In this document: piece after piece, positions 52,795-61,238 of the stretch
Position numbering within the stretch: position 1 is the stretch's first letter
How the letters are laid out: each line of letters opens with the position of its first letter
Source: an uncultured Bacteroidales bacterium
GTDB taxonomy: Bacteria; Bacteroidota; Bacteroidia; Bacteroidales; UBA932
NCBI GenBank assembly: GCA_934717185.1
Contig: CAKUYQ010000005.1
Span: 1-64,000 of the forward strand
Length of the DNA: 64,000 nt
Direction of reading: 5' to 3'
The notes under the pieces: generated by a model
What the model saw: only the letters and a program-made list of their open reading frames with translations
Databases searched by the model: none
What the model was told of the DNA's origin: nothing
Program-made: the position numbers and the translations under genes

Positions 52795-53934
52795 ATGGAT
52801 TTTCAATTAACCAAAACACAGCAGCTGTTCAAGCAGATGATTAGAGAATTTGCAGAGACAGAGGTTAAGCCTTTGGCTGCTGAAGTAGATGAAACAGAGA
52901 GATTTCCAATGGAAACCGTTAAAAAGATGGCAAAATTGGGTCTTTTTGGAATCTACATCCCTAAAAACTATGGCGGAGCAGGTGGCGATCACATTATGTA
53001 TACCATTGCTGTAGAGGAACTTTCAAGAGTTTGCGCTACTACAGGTGTAATCCTTTCCGCTCACACATCTCTTTGTGCTGCACCTATCTTAATGCATGGT
53101 ACAGAGGAACAGAAGATGAAATATCTTCCTAAGCTTGCCAGCGGCGAGTGGATTGGAGCATTCGGCCTTACCGAGCCTAATGCAGGTACAGATGCTTCTG
53201 CACAGCAGACAACAGCTGTATTGGACGGAGACGACTACATCCTTAATGGTAGCAAGATCTTCATTACAAACGCAGGATATGCAGATGTATACGTTATTGC
53301 AACAATGACAGACAAATCTCTTGGCAATAAAGGTATCACAACATTTATAGTAGAGGCTAACACTCCTGGTTTCTCTATTGGAAAGAAGGAGCAGAAGATG
53401 GGTATAAGAGGATCTTCTACTTGTGAGCTTATTTTTGAGAACTGCCGTGTTCCTAAGGCTAATCTTCTTGGAAAGATTGGTGGTGGATTCAAGGTTGCAA
53501 TGATGACTTTGGACGGTGGCCGTATTGGTATTGCTTCTCAGGCTCTTGGTATAGCTCAGGGTGCTTTGGATGAGACAGTAAAATATACAAAAGAGAGAAA
53601 ACAGTTTGGACGTTCTATCTCTCAGTTCCAGAATACTCAGTTCCAGATGGCAGACCTTGCAACTAAGGTAGAGGCTGCGAGACTTCTTGTAAGAAAAGCT
53701 GCATTTAACGAGGAGAAAGGTATTCCGTTCTCTGCAGATGCTGCTATGGCTAAATTGTTTGCAGCCGAGACTGCTATGGAGGTAACAACTAAGGCTGTTC
53801 AGTTCCATGGAGGTTACGGTTATACAAGAGAGTATCCTGTTGAGAGAATGATGAGGGATGCAAAGATTACAGAGATCTATGAGGGTACATCCGAAGTTCA
53901 AAGAATGGTAATTGCTTCTAAATTATTTAAGTAG
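52795..53934 (+). CDS. bcd: butyryl-CoA dehydrogenase
   Basis: An acyl-CoA dehydrogenase with FAD that reduces crotonyl-CoA to butyryl-CoA together with EtfAB. The family blocks are GAFGLTEPNAGTDAS, MGIRGSSTCELIFENCRVP and the catalytic base Glu363 in EIYEGTSEVQ. 379 residues. The neighbouring etfB and etfA make up the complex, which in anaerobes can be electron-bifurcating. That function here is inference. Confidence 0.95.
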   Translation: MDFQLTKTQQLFKQMIREFAETEVKPLAAEVDETERFPMETVKKMAKLGLFGIYIPKNYGGAGGDHIMYTIAVEELSRVCATTGVILSAHTSLCAAPILMHGTEEQKMKYLPKLASGEWIGAFGLTEPNAGTDASAQQTTAVLDGDDYILNGSKIFITNAGYADVYVIATMTDKSLGNKGITTFIVEANTPGFSIGKKEQKMGIRGSSTCELIFENCRVPKANLLGKIGGGFKVAMMTLDGGRIGIASQALGIAQGALDETVKYTKERKQFGRSISQFQNTQFQMADLATKVEAARLLVRKAAFNEEKGIPFSADAAMAKLFAAETAMEVTTKAVQFHGGYGYTREYPVERMMRDAKITEIYEGTSEVQRMVIASKLFK

Positions 53935-53939
53935 GAGAT

Positions 53940-54725
53940 ATGAGTATGAATATTATAGTTTGTATTAAACAGGTTCCGGACACTACAGAAATAAAGATTA
54001 ATCCGGTAACAGGAACACTTATTCGTGATGGTGTACCTTCAATTATGAATCCGGATGATAAGGGCGGTTTGGAGCTTGCTCTTAGCTTAAAGGATAAATA
54101 TGGGGCAAATGTTACAGTTATAACAATGGGTCCTCCTCAGGCAGAGCTTATTCTAAGAGAGGCTTTCGCTATGGGTGCAGATAGAGCTATTCTTTTAACA
54201 GACAGAAAGTTTGCAGGTGCAGATACCTTAGCTACTTCTCATGCTCTTGCAGGTGCATTAAAGACCTTGGATTATGACCTTATCATAGCAGGACGCCAGG
54301 CTATTGACGGTGATACGGCTCAGGTTGGTCCTCAGATGGCTGAACATCTTGGACTTCCACAGGTATCTTATGTTACCGGTTTTGATGTAAAGGATGGCAA
54401 GTACATAGTTAAGAAGGAGACAGAAGAGGGCTACCAGATTCTTGAGGTAGAGGGTCCTGCTCTTCTTACTGTATTGGCTTCTGCATATAAGGCACGTTAC
54501 ATGAGCGTTCCCGGTATTGTTGATGCTTATTCTAAAGAGATTGAGATCTGGGGTGCTGATAAAATTGATGTTGAAGAGTCTAAGTTGGGTCTTAAAGGCT
54601 CACCAACAAGGGTTAACAAAGCGTTTACAAAAGGTCTTAAACAGGCCGGAGAGGTATTTGAAGTTGATCCTGAGCAGGCTGTTGGCATTATCATCAGCAA
54701 GTTAAAAGAAAAATTCATCATTTAA
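53940..54725 (+). CDS. etfB: electron transfer flavoprotein beta subunit
   Basis: Carries the AMP or second flavin site of ETF, partner of Bcd. The N-terminal NIIVCIKQVPDTTEIKINP and the motif GRQAIDGDTAQVGPQMAEHL are characteristic. 261 residues from ATG 53940; an in-frame ATG two codons later is equally possible. Directly after bcd (5 bases). Confidence 0.94.
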   Translation: MSMNIIVCIKQVPDTTEIKINPVTGTLIRDGVPSIMNPDDKGGLELALSLKDKYGANVTVITMGPPQAELILREAFAMGADRAILLTDRKFAGADTLATSHALAGALKTLDYDLIIAGRQAIDGDTAQVGPQMAEHLGLPQVSYVTGFDVKDGKYIVKKETEEGYQILEVEGPALLTVLASAYKARYMSVPGIVDAYSKEIEIWGADKIDVEESKLGLKGSPTRVNKAFTKGLKQAGEVFEVDPEQAVGIIISKLKEKFII

Positions 54726-54737
54726 TTCCTTAGAACA

Positions 54738-55745
54738 ATGAATAAGTCAAATTATAAACACGTTTACGTTTTTGCAGAGCAGAGGGATGGTCAGATTCAA
54801 CCTGTTGCTCTTGAGTTGCTGGGAAAAGCTAGGGATTTAGCTGATGTACTAGGAGAGAAAGTGGTAGCCGTTTTACTTGGAAGCAACATTAAAGATAAAG
54901 CTAAAGATCTTATTGCATACGGTGCCGACGAGGTTGTGGTTATGGACAACCCTCTACTTAAAGATTATATCACCGAGGAGTACTCTCAGGCTATTTACCA
55001 GCTTATAGAGGCTTTCAGACCTAGTATATTCCTTTTTGGTGCTACAACAATAGGTAGGGATCTTGGCCCAAGATTGTCTGCAAGACTTGAGACAGGTCTA
55101 ACAGCGGACTGTACTAAATTGGAGATATCGGAAGATACCAAAGAGTTGATGATGACCCGTCCTGCATTTGGTGGTAACCTTATGGCTACTATCATGTGTA
55201 CAGAACACAGACCACAGATGTCTACTGTAAGGCCGGGCGTTATGCAGAAGAGAGACAGAGATGACTCAAGGCAGGGTACAGTAATTCCTTTTGAGCCTAA
55301 GATTGATACCACAAAGATTAAGGTTAAACTTATTGAGAACGTTAAGGAGGATAAAGGTACTGTAGATATTACAGAGGCTAAGATCCTTGTATCAGGCGGA
55401 CGTGGCGTTGGCAATGCTGCAGGATTTGAGAAACTACAGGAGCTTGCTGATGTTTTGGATGCACAGGTATCATCATCGAGAGCTATGGTTGATGCCGGTA
55501 TAATGCCTCATGACAGACAGGTTGGCCAGACAGGTAAGACTGTTCGTCCGGATCTTTACATTGCGTGCGGTATTTCCGGTGCTATCCAGCACCTTGCAGG
55601 TATGGAGGAGTCTGATTTCATTATTGCTATCAACAAGGATAAATTTGCACCTATATTCAAAGTGGCAGATGTTGGTATAGTTGGTGATGTCAATAAAGTT
55701 GTTCCTCTTCTTACCGAGCGTTTGAAAAAGGAGATTGCCAAATAG
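54738..55745 (+). CDS. etfA: electron transfer flavoprotein alpha subunit
   Basis: The FAD-binding alpha subunit of ETF. The C-terminal FAD domain has LVSGGRGVGNAAGFEKL, SSRAMVDAGIMPHDRQVGQTGKTV and the Ser/Gly-rich ACGISGAIQHLAGM. 335 residues, normal length. It is the last gene of the lysine-butyrate operon and is followed by a strong terminator. Confidence 0.95.
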   Translation: MNKSNYKHVYVFAEQRDGQIQPVALELLGKARDLADVLGEKVVAVLLGSNIKDKAKDLIAYGADEVVVMDNPLLKDYITEEYSQAIYQLIEAFRPSIFLFGATTIGRDLGPRLSARLETGLTADCTKLEISEDTKELMMTRPAFGGNLMATIMCTEHRPQMSTVRPGVMQKRDRDDSRQGTVIPFEPKIDTTKIKVKLIENVKEDKGTVDITEAKILVSGGRGVGNAAGFEKLQELADVLDAQVSSSRAMVDAGIMPHDRQVGQTGKTVRPDLYIACGISGAIQHLAGMEESDFIIAINKDKFAPIFKVADVGIVGDVNKVVPLLTERLKKEIAK

Positions 55746-55793
55746 TTGACGGTTACAGATTATAACTCTGTTTACGTTGAGTATTAAAGATTG

Positions 55794-55850
55794 AGAGACT
55801 TTACAGATATGCCCTGGGATTGTTGTTTTTGGGCTTTCTGTAAAGTCTCT
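55794..55850 (+). terminator. terminator of the lysine-butyrate operon
   Basis: A 14-bp perfect outer stem, AGAGACTTTACAGA with TCTGTAAAGTCTCT, and an inner GCCC/GGGC stem. Only a short T-rich tail follows. Confidence 0.75.
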
Positions 55851-55865
55851 TGTGTGTTAATTTTT

Positions 55866-55899
55866 TGTTACATATCTATTTATATTTTATAATGTAACA
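55866..55899. promoter_or_regulatory. inverted repeat, possible operator
   Basis: TGTTACAT and ATGTAACA, perfect 8-bp arms 18 bases apart, lie directly upstream of the -7 box of the small lipoprotein gene and cover its expected -33 region. This is the layout of a repressor or activator site. No regulator is adjacent. Confidence 0.4.
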
Positions 55900-55909
55900 A
55901 AATAATCCA

Positions 55910-55917
55910 TACTTTTG
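55910..55917 (+). promoter_or_regulatory. -7 box of the small lipoprotein gene
   Basis: TACTTTTG, an exact TAnnTTTG match, 46 bases before the ATG at 55964. Confidence 0.5.
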
Positions 55918-55963
55918 TTCCTCGTAAAAGGCAAATAATCAAACTTTATAGATCGTTAACATT

Positions 55964-56185
55964 ATGAAAAAATTATTGGTTTTGGCAGCTGCTACTTTAA
56001 TGTTTGCTGCTTGTGGAAACTCTAACAACCAAAATGCTACAGAGGAGCAGCCTGCTGCTACTGAGACTGTTGCTGCTAGCACAGATTCAACAAAATCATG
56101 CTGCGGTGATTCAACTTGCACTAAATGTGCTTCTGATTCAACTGCAACTTGCGCTTGCTGCGATTCAACTAAAAAGGCTGAATAA
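55964..56185 (+). CDS. small cysteine-rich lipoprotein
   Basis: A 73-residue exported lipoprotein: signal peptide KKLLVLAAATLMFAAC with lipid Cys17, an Ala/Thr/Glu linker (18-44), and a Cys/Ser/Thr-rich tail with seven cysteines (46, 47, 52, 55, 63, 65, 66), including CxxC and CxCC. The tail could bind metal or Fe-S, or form disulfides. No family is recognised. It has its own promoter with a nearby operator-like repeat and ends at a bidirectional terminator. It lies between the lysine operon and the anion transporter. Confidence 0.75.
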   Translation: MKKLLVLAAATLMFAACGNSNNQNATEEQPAATETVAASTDSTKSCCGDSTCTKCASDSTATCACCDSTKKAE

Positions 56186-56203
56186 TTTTAATAGCTTTTG
56201 GAA

Positions 56204-56240
56204 AATAGAAAAGGTCGGGAAAGTCCCGGCCTTTTCTATT
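56204..56240. terminator. bidirectional terminator
   Basis: A 17-bp stem with one G-U pair: AATAGAAAAGGTCGGGA and TCCCGGCCTTTTCTATT, three-base loop. It serves the lipoprotein gene and the converging SulP gene. Confidence 0.9.
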
Positions 56241-56259
56241 AATTGGGGATGCCGTTTAT

Positions 56260-57996
56260 CTATGGTCTTACTGTAACATCTCCCGCATTGATTCTCTCTA
56301 CAAGAGACTTGGCTCTGTCAAACGCAGGAACTATATGAGGGAAGATATGGTCTCTTCCTATCTTATTTGCCAAACCGCTTTTTATTAGTGTTGCTTCAAC
56401 TTTTGGGGTTACTCCGCTAAGTATGGTAATTACACCCTCTTTTTTAGAACGTGCCCATAAGCTCTCAAGGTTATGTATGCCGGTTGAATCCATAAACGGT
56501 ACTTTTCTCATTCTTATTATGCGGACCATAATGTTCCTTTTGCCAAGATCTCTGTCTATTTCATCTAATTTAGATGCCAACCCAAAGAAGAAAGGACCGT
56601 CGATCTCGTAGATTTCCAAACCTTTTGGAATATCAAAATGTTCTGTGTCGGGAAGCTGAGCAGTCTCATCATTTTCCGTGGCGGCAATCTCTGTTGAAAG
56701 CACCTTAACAGATGAAGTTTCGGAAACACGTTTCACAAACAGGATAACTGCTAAAAGAAGTCCTATCTCAATTGCTACCGTAAGATCTATTATAACAGTC
56801 AGAAAGAATGTAATCAAAAGTACTATAACGTCTGATTTTTCACCTTTCAAGAGGTATTTGAATGTCCTCCATTCACTCATGTTGTATGCAACCATTACAA
56901 GAATAGCTGCCAAACATCCGAGTGGAATATAAACAGCATACGGCATTAGAAATATGAATATAAGCAATAATACCACAGCATGGATAAGTCCTGCTACGGG
57001 AGTCTTTCCCCCATTATTGATGTTTGCCATAGTTCTGGCTATTGCACCTGTTGCAGGTATGCCTCCAAAGAAAGGTACAACGATATTTGCAATTCCCTGC
57101 CCTATAAGTTCTGTATTTGAGTTATGTTTCTTGCCGGTTACACCATCTGCAACGATGGCTGCAAGAAGAGATTCGATTGCACATAAGATGGCAATGGTAA
57201 AGGCAGGGGAGAACAGTTTGGTTACAGCTTCCCAAGTTATGCTTGGTGTCTGCGGTTTTGGTATCTCTATACCTCCTGCGAGTTCCGGAAATTTGCTTCC
57301 TATAGTTGCAAATTCTATTCCTGCATATTTGGATAATAGCAATGATGCTGCTGTTCCTATAATTATGGCAATCAGCGAACCGGGAATCTTCTTGTTAATC
57401 TTAACCCAGAAGATGCAGATAAGAAGACATCCTATGCTCAAAGCTGTTTCGTAAGGATTTAAACTTCCAAAATTTGAGAAATACGCACCCCATTGCGATA
57501 TAAATTCACTGGGGACCTTCTCTATGCCCAACCCAAAGAAATCCTTCATCTGCGTTGAAAAGATCACTACAGCAATACCGCTGGTGAATCCCACAACGAT
57601 AGGATAGGGGATGAATTTAATAATTGTCCCCAATTTAAAGATACCCATTAAAACGAGCATTACGCCGGCAAGACAAGTTGCTATTATTAGTCCCGACATT
57701 CCAAACTGGGAGACTATACCGTATACTATTACTATAAAGGCACCGGTAGGACCTCCTATAAGAAAATTTGAACCTCCAAAAAACGATACTAAAAAACCTG
57801 CTACGACTGCAGTAATAAGTCCTTGTTGTGGAGATACGCCTGAGGCAATACCAAATGCAATTGCCAATGGAAGGGCTATTATACCAACAATGATTCCTGC
57901 AATGAGGTCAGACAGGAACATCTCCTTGCTATACTCCCTTTTTTTGAATATTTCAACCAATTTAGGCTGGAATATTTGGGCCAGATTGATTTTCAT
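56260..57996 (-). CDS. SulP family anion transporter with STAS domain
   Basis: A 578-residue inner-membrane transporter of the SLC26/SulP family (sulfate, bicarbonate or organic anions). About 10-12 transmembrane helices occupy residues 25-430, with the family blocks LPLAIAFGIASGVSPQQGLITAV and GGIPATGAIARTMANINNG. The C-terminal STAS domain is at about 450-565, with MRKVPFMDSTGIHNLESL carrying the conserved Asp-Ser-Thr-Gly. The substrate is unresolved. No carbonic anhydrase gene is adjacent. Confidence 0.92.
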   Translation of the reverse strand: MKINLAQIFQPKLVEIFKKREYSKEMFLSDLIAGIIVGIIALPLAIAFGIASGVSPQQGLITAVVAGFLVSFFGGSNFLIGGPTGAFIVIVYGIVSQFGMSGLIIATCLAGVMLVLMGIFKLGTIIKFIPYPIVVGFTSGIAVVIFSTQMKDFFGLGIEKVPSEFISQWGAYFSNFGSLNPYETALSIGCLLICIFWVKINKKIPGSLIAIIIGTAASLLLSKYAGIEFATIGSKFPELAGGIEIPKPQTPSITWEAVTKLFSPAFTIAILCAIESLLAAIVADGVTGKKHNSNTELIGQGIANIVVPFFGGIPATGAIARTMANINNGGKTPVAGLIHAVVLLLIFIFLMPYAVYIPLGCLAAILVMVAYNMSEWRTFKYLLKGEKSDVIVLLITFFLTVIIDLTVAIEIGLLLAVILFVKRVSETSSVKVLSTEIAATENDETAQLPDTEHFDIPKGLEIYEIDGPFFFGLASKLDEIDRDLGKRNIMVRIIRMRKVPFMDSTGIHNLESLWARSKKEGVITILSGVTPKVEATLIKSGLANKIGRDHIFPHIVPAFDRAKSLVERINAGDVTVRP

Positions 57997-58182
57997 TTTA
58001 TAAATGATGTAAATAGTGTGTTATAATATTGTGTTAAGTTTCAAAAAAAACATTAATTTAGCACCGTTAAAAAAATACCCGAATAACTTCCAATTGTGAA
58101 GGAATCATTTTTGTTTTGCAAGAAATCAAAACTTAATAAGGCTATTTGTTTAACATGTAACTTTAATAAAATAAATGTATTT

Positions 58183-59682
58183 ATGGATAAAAAACTAGAA
58201 CTGAATCCTAACGTTTTAATTCAAAAGCTTAAAAAGGATCCGTCTCTTTTTACGCGCAAAGATATTATAGATTTCATAAAGGAGGAAGGAATTACACATG
58301 TTAATTTCATGTATCCTGCTCAGGATGGCAGGTTAAAAACCCTTAACTTTGTGATTAACAATCTTTCATATCTTGAGGAGATTCTAACTTGCGGTGAGAG
58401 GGTAGACGGTTCGAGCCTATTCTCTTTTATAGAGGCCGGAAGCAGCGATCTGTATGTAATACCCCGTTACAGCACTGCATTTGTAGACCCGTTTGCAGAG
58501 ATACCTACACTTACAATGCTCTGCTCATTCTTCAACAAAGATGGTGAACCACTTGAGAGTTCGCCTGAATACACACTTCATAAAGCCGCTGTTGCGTTCA
58601 AAGATGTAACAGGAATGGATTTTGAGGCTATGGGCGAACTTGAGTATTACGTTATAGCAGAAGATGACGGGCTGTTCCCTGCATCTGATCAGAGAGGCTA
58701 TCACGAGTCTGCTCCGTTCTCAAAATTCAATGAATTCCGCAAAGAGTGTATGTTGTATATAGCACAGACAGGCGGGCAGATTAAATATGGGCACTCCGAG
58801 GTTGGCAACTTCACATTGGATGGAAAAATATATGAGCAGAACGAGATAGAATTCCTTCCTAATCCGGTAGAGAAAGCTGCAGATCAGCTGATGCTTGCAA
58901 AATGGGTTATACGTACCCTTGCATACCAATACGGGCTTGATGTAACATTTGCTCCTAAGATTACCGTTGGTAAGGCCGGCTCAGGACTCCATATCCACAT
59001 GAGAATGATGAAAGATGGTAAGAACCAGATGATTAGTGATGGCGTATTGTCAGATACAGCACGTACGGCTATTGCCGGAATGATGGAGCTTGCACCTGCA
59101 ATTACTGCATTCGGAAACAAGAATCCAACCTCATACTTTAGACTTGTACCTCACCAGGAGGCACCTACAAACATCTGTTGGGGAGATAGAAACCGTTCTG
59201 TTTTGGTAAGAGTTCCACTTGGATGGACAAGCGGCAAGGATATGTGTTCACAGGTTAACCCTCTTGAAACTAATGAGAAATATGACACAACTCAAAAACA
59301 GACAGTAGAGATGCGTTCACCGGATGGCTCGGCAGATCTATACCAACTTCTTGCAGGGCTTGCTGTAGCTTGTCGTCATGGATTTGAGATAGAGAATCCT
59401 CTGAAGATAGCTGCAGAGACATACGTAGATGTGAACATCCACAAGGAGGAGAATAAAGACAGATTAAGTAAGTTGGCTAATCTTCCCGACAATTGCTTCT
59501 CATCTGCAGAGGCATTGCAGAAACAACGTGCAGTATTCGAAAAATACAATGTATTCTCTGCGGCAATGATAGATGGAATTATTGCAAACCTCAAGCAATT
59601 TAATGATCAGAATTTAAGAAAAGAGCTTGAGGGGAACGAAGCAGGAGTGCTTGAGTTGGTTCGCAAGCATTTCCACTGCTAA
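58183..59682 (+). CDS. glnA: glutamine synthetase (GSI-like)
   Basis: An ATP-dependent ligase forming glutamine from glutamate and ammonia. The beta-grasp domain is about 15-110 and the catalytic domain has MGELEYYVI (metal-binding Glu residues), GSGLHIHMRM, YFRLVPHQEAPTNICWGDRNRSVLVRVPLG and VEMRSPDGSADLYQLLAGL. I chose ATG 58183 (499 residues); earlier in-frame starts at 58096 give an unlikely basic tail. It is useful in an organism that releases much ammonia from lysine. A TTCCCGACAA copy (59483-59492) encodes LPDN. Related gamma-glutamyl ligases are an alternative. Confidence 0.88.
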   Translation: MDKKLELNPNVLIQKLKKDPSLFTRKDIIDFIKEEGITHVNFMYPAQDGRLKTLNFVINNLSYLEEILTCGERVDGSSLFSFIEAGSSDLYVIPRYSTAFVDPFAEIPTLTMLCSFFNKDGEPLESSPEYTLHKAAVAFKDVTGMDFEAMGELEYYVIAEDDGLFPASDQRGYHESAPFSKFNEFRKECMLYIAQTGGQIKYGHSEVGNFTLDGKIYEQNEIEFLPNPVEKAADQLMLAKWVIRTLAYQYGLDVTFAPKITVGKAGSGLHIHMRMMKDGKNQMISDGVLSDTARTAIAGMMELAPAITAFGNKNPTSYFRLVPHQEAPTNICWGDRNRSVLVRVPLGWTSGKDMCSQVNPLETNEKYDTTQKQTVEMRSPDGSADLYQLLAGLAVACRHGFEIENPLKIAAETYVDVNIHKEENKDRLSKLANLPDNCFSSAEALQKQRAVFEKYNVFSAAMIDGIIANLKQFNDQNLRKELEGNEAGVLELVRKHFHC

Positions 59683-59716
59683 TTTAGCGGAATTAATATT
59701 ATTGATATTGAAAGAA

Positions 59717-59752
59717 AAAAGGGATGGCCAAAATTTATCGGCCACCCCTTTT
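59717..59752. terminator. terminator after glutamine synthetase
   Basis: AAAAGGGATGGCC with GGCCACCCCTTTT, one mismatch, 10-base loop. It is directly followed by a 26-bp extragenic repeat. Confidence 0.8.
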
Positions 59753-59775
59753 AGTAATCTTAAAAAAATAACTTG
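59750..59775. repeat. 26-bp extragenic repeat, copy 2
   Basis: Exact reverse complement of 32024-32049. Its left end overlaps the terminator's last bases. Confidence 0.6.
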
Positions 59776-59853
59776 GTAATCTTTAATTGTCTTTTCGGTC
59801 TATATTTCTTTTCTCATCAGTCATGTGCCACCGGCAGGTTGGCTTATACTTGG

Positions 59854-59895
59854 AGCCAAAGCTAAAGCCAACGCCAAAGCCAAAGCTAACGCCAA
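59854..59895. repeat. hexamer repeat array
   Basis: Seven degenerate hexamers in one orientation (GCCAAA, GCTAAA, GCCAAC, GCCAAA, GCCAAA, GCTAAC, GCCAAA) between converging glutamine synthetase and threonine synthase. This copy lacks the inverted arm. Confidence 0.7.
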
Positions 59896-59916
59896 ACATG
59901 TTAACGGAAAAACTCT

Positions 59917-61224
59917 CTAAAACAGCTCATTGACTCTATTTACAACCTCCTCAGCTGTGAGAGAAGGTTCCATAACCAAATTTGGCTTGGCATATACGCA
60001 ATTGTGTTCCGCCTTAAAGCGTTGCTCACCACCACCTGTTATATTCAGCATTACAATATCATTCTCCTTAACCTTCCCATCTTTTACAGCTTTTATAAGG
60101 CTGCTTGTTGCAACTCCAGCTGCAGGATGAATATCAATCCCCTCCAACTCTTTAAAGAGATTGCATGCCTCTTTGAGTTCCTCATTGGTAACCTTTTCCA
60201 TCTCGCCGTCTGTTGCTTTCAAAGCATCAAATAGTCCTCCCGGAACCGAATATGGTGGTTTCCTGTTAGACAGTACCTTGGCATCAATTTTAAGCGCATC
60301 TGTACGGGCAGCATCCTCGTCTGTGAATACTATGTTTCTGTTACCTGCCTTCCAAGCATCATACATAGGGGTAAACGGAACATTTTGAGACGGGAACAGT
60401 TTCATTACTGTATTGCCAAAGCGGCCGTCTTCCAATAATCTTAAGTTGGCTTCGTATGCGGCAATAGCACCTGTACCACTGCCAATGGCCTGAAAATAGA
60501 AATCAGGGATTTTTCCAATTACCTGTACTGCAGAGAGTACAGTTGTAGACATCCCGTCTCTTCTTGCAACATTCTTTGCCCCGCCCTCTGCCAAATATCT
60601 CTTTGAACTGCACAACTTGTCTGAAAGTGCTATTGCATCAAAATAGTCAGAGCCTGCAGGCGAACATATTATCTTTACGCAGTCGTTGAGCGGCTTTGCA
60701 AACCAAAGCGCGTTAAGATTGTCAAACGGTATTGATATGACAATTGGTATATGATTGTCTGAACATACCTGTGCAAAAGCTCTTGCCGTATTTCCTGCAG
60801 ACGCTACCACAAGCACTTTGGAATCATACCCGCAGCCGCCAAGCATCTCCTTTGGAAGTCTTGCGCAGACAGAATATGCTTCTGTCTCTTTGAAAGAGGC
60901 TGTACGCATATTCGCCCCTTTTTCAGGCCAATAGCCCGAAAATGTTATATAAAGATTATTCAGGCCAAGTTTTGCAGCCAACACTTCACTCTTGTAGGTA
61001 ACAGGCGCAGCCGAATTCTTTAATGTATGCCATATAGGCAACCAATTCGCAAATTTGTATATACCATATTTATCATCCTTAAACTCTATCTGTCTCTTTT
61101 CATATACAGCGCGTATAAGGGATGGCTTGTCATATTCAGGGTCTGAAAGAAGCCATCCTGTATCCTCAAAAACCCTTTGGGTTTCACAGTTTTTCAGTTT
61201 GAATTTCGTAGGTTCAATCTCCAT
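59917..61224 (-). CDS. thrC: threonine synthase
   Basis: A PLP enzyme making threonine from O-phosphohomoserine. The 435 residues carry the PLP site GANMRTASFKETEA with the Schiff-base Lys, VVASAGNTARAFAQVCSDN, the glycine-rich phosphate loop AIGSGTGAIAAYEA, and the C-terminal GIDIHPAAGVATSSLIKA. It lies 14 bases after the HdrD-like gene, so it is probably at the end of that transcript. Confidence 0.87.
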   Translation of the reverse strand: MEIEPTKFKLKNCETQRVFEDTGWLLSDPEYDKPSLIRAVYEKRQIEFKDDKYGIYKFANWLPIWHTLKNSAAPVTYKSEVLAAKLGLNNLYITFSGYWPEKGANMRTASFKETEAYSVCARLPKEMLGGCGYDSKVLVVASAGNTARAFAQVCSDNHIPIVISIPFDNLNALWFAKPLNDCVKIICSPAGSDYFDAIALSDKLCSSKRYLAEGGAKNVARRDGMSTTVLSAVQVIGKIPDFYFQAIGSGTGAIAAYEANLRLLEDGRFGNTVMKLFPSQNVPFTPMYDAWKAGNRNIVFTDEDAARTDALKIDAKVLSNRKPPYSVPGGLFDALKATDGEMEKVTNEELKEACNLFKELEGIDIHPAAGVATSSLIKAVKDGKVKENDIVMLNITGGGEQRFKAEHNCVYAKPNLVMEPSLTAEEVVNRVNELF

Positions 61225-61238
61225 GGTTCAATTATAAT

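Noticed and set aside
53089..53901. 270-residue minus-strand frame over bcd
   Set aside because: Cys/Ser/Leu-rich translation opposite a well-conserved gene; a shadow frame.
25844..59895. Hexamer arrays as CRISPR arrays
   Set aside because: The units are six bases in tandem with no spacers, and no cas genes are present.
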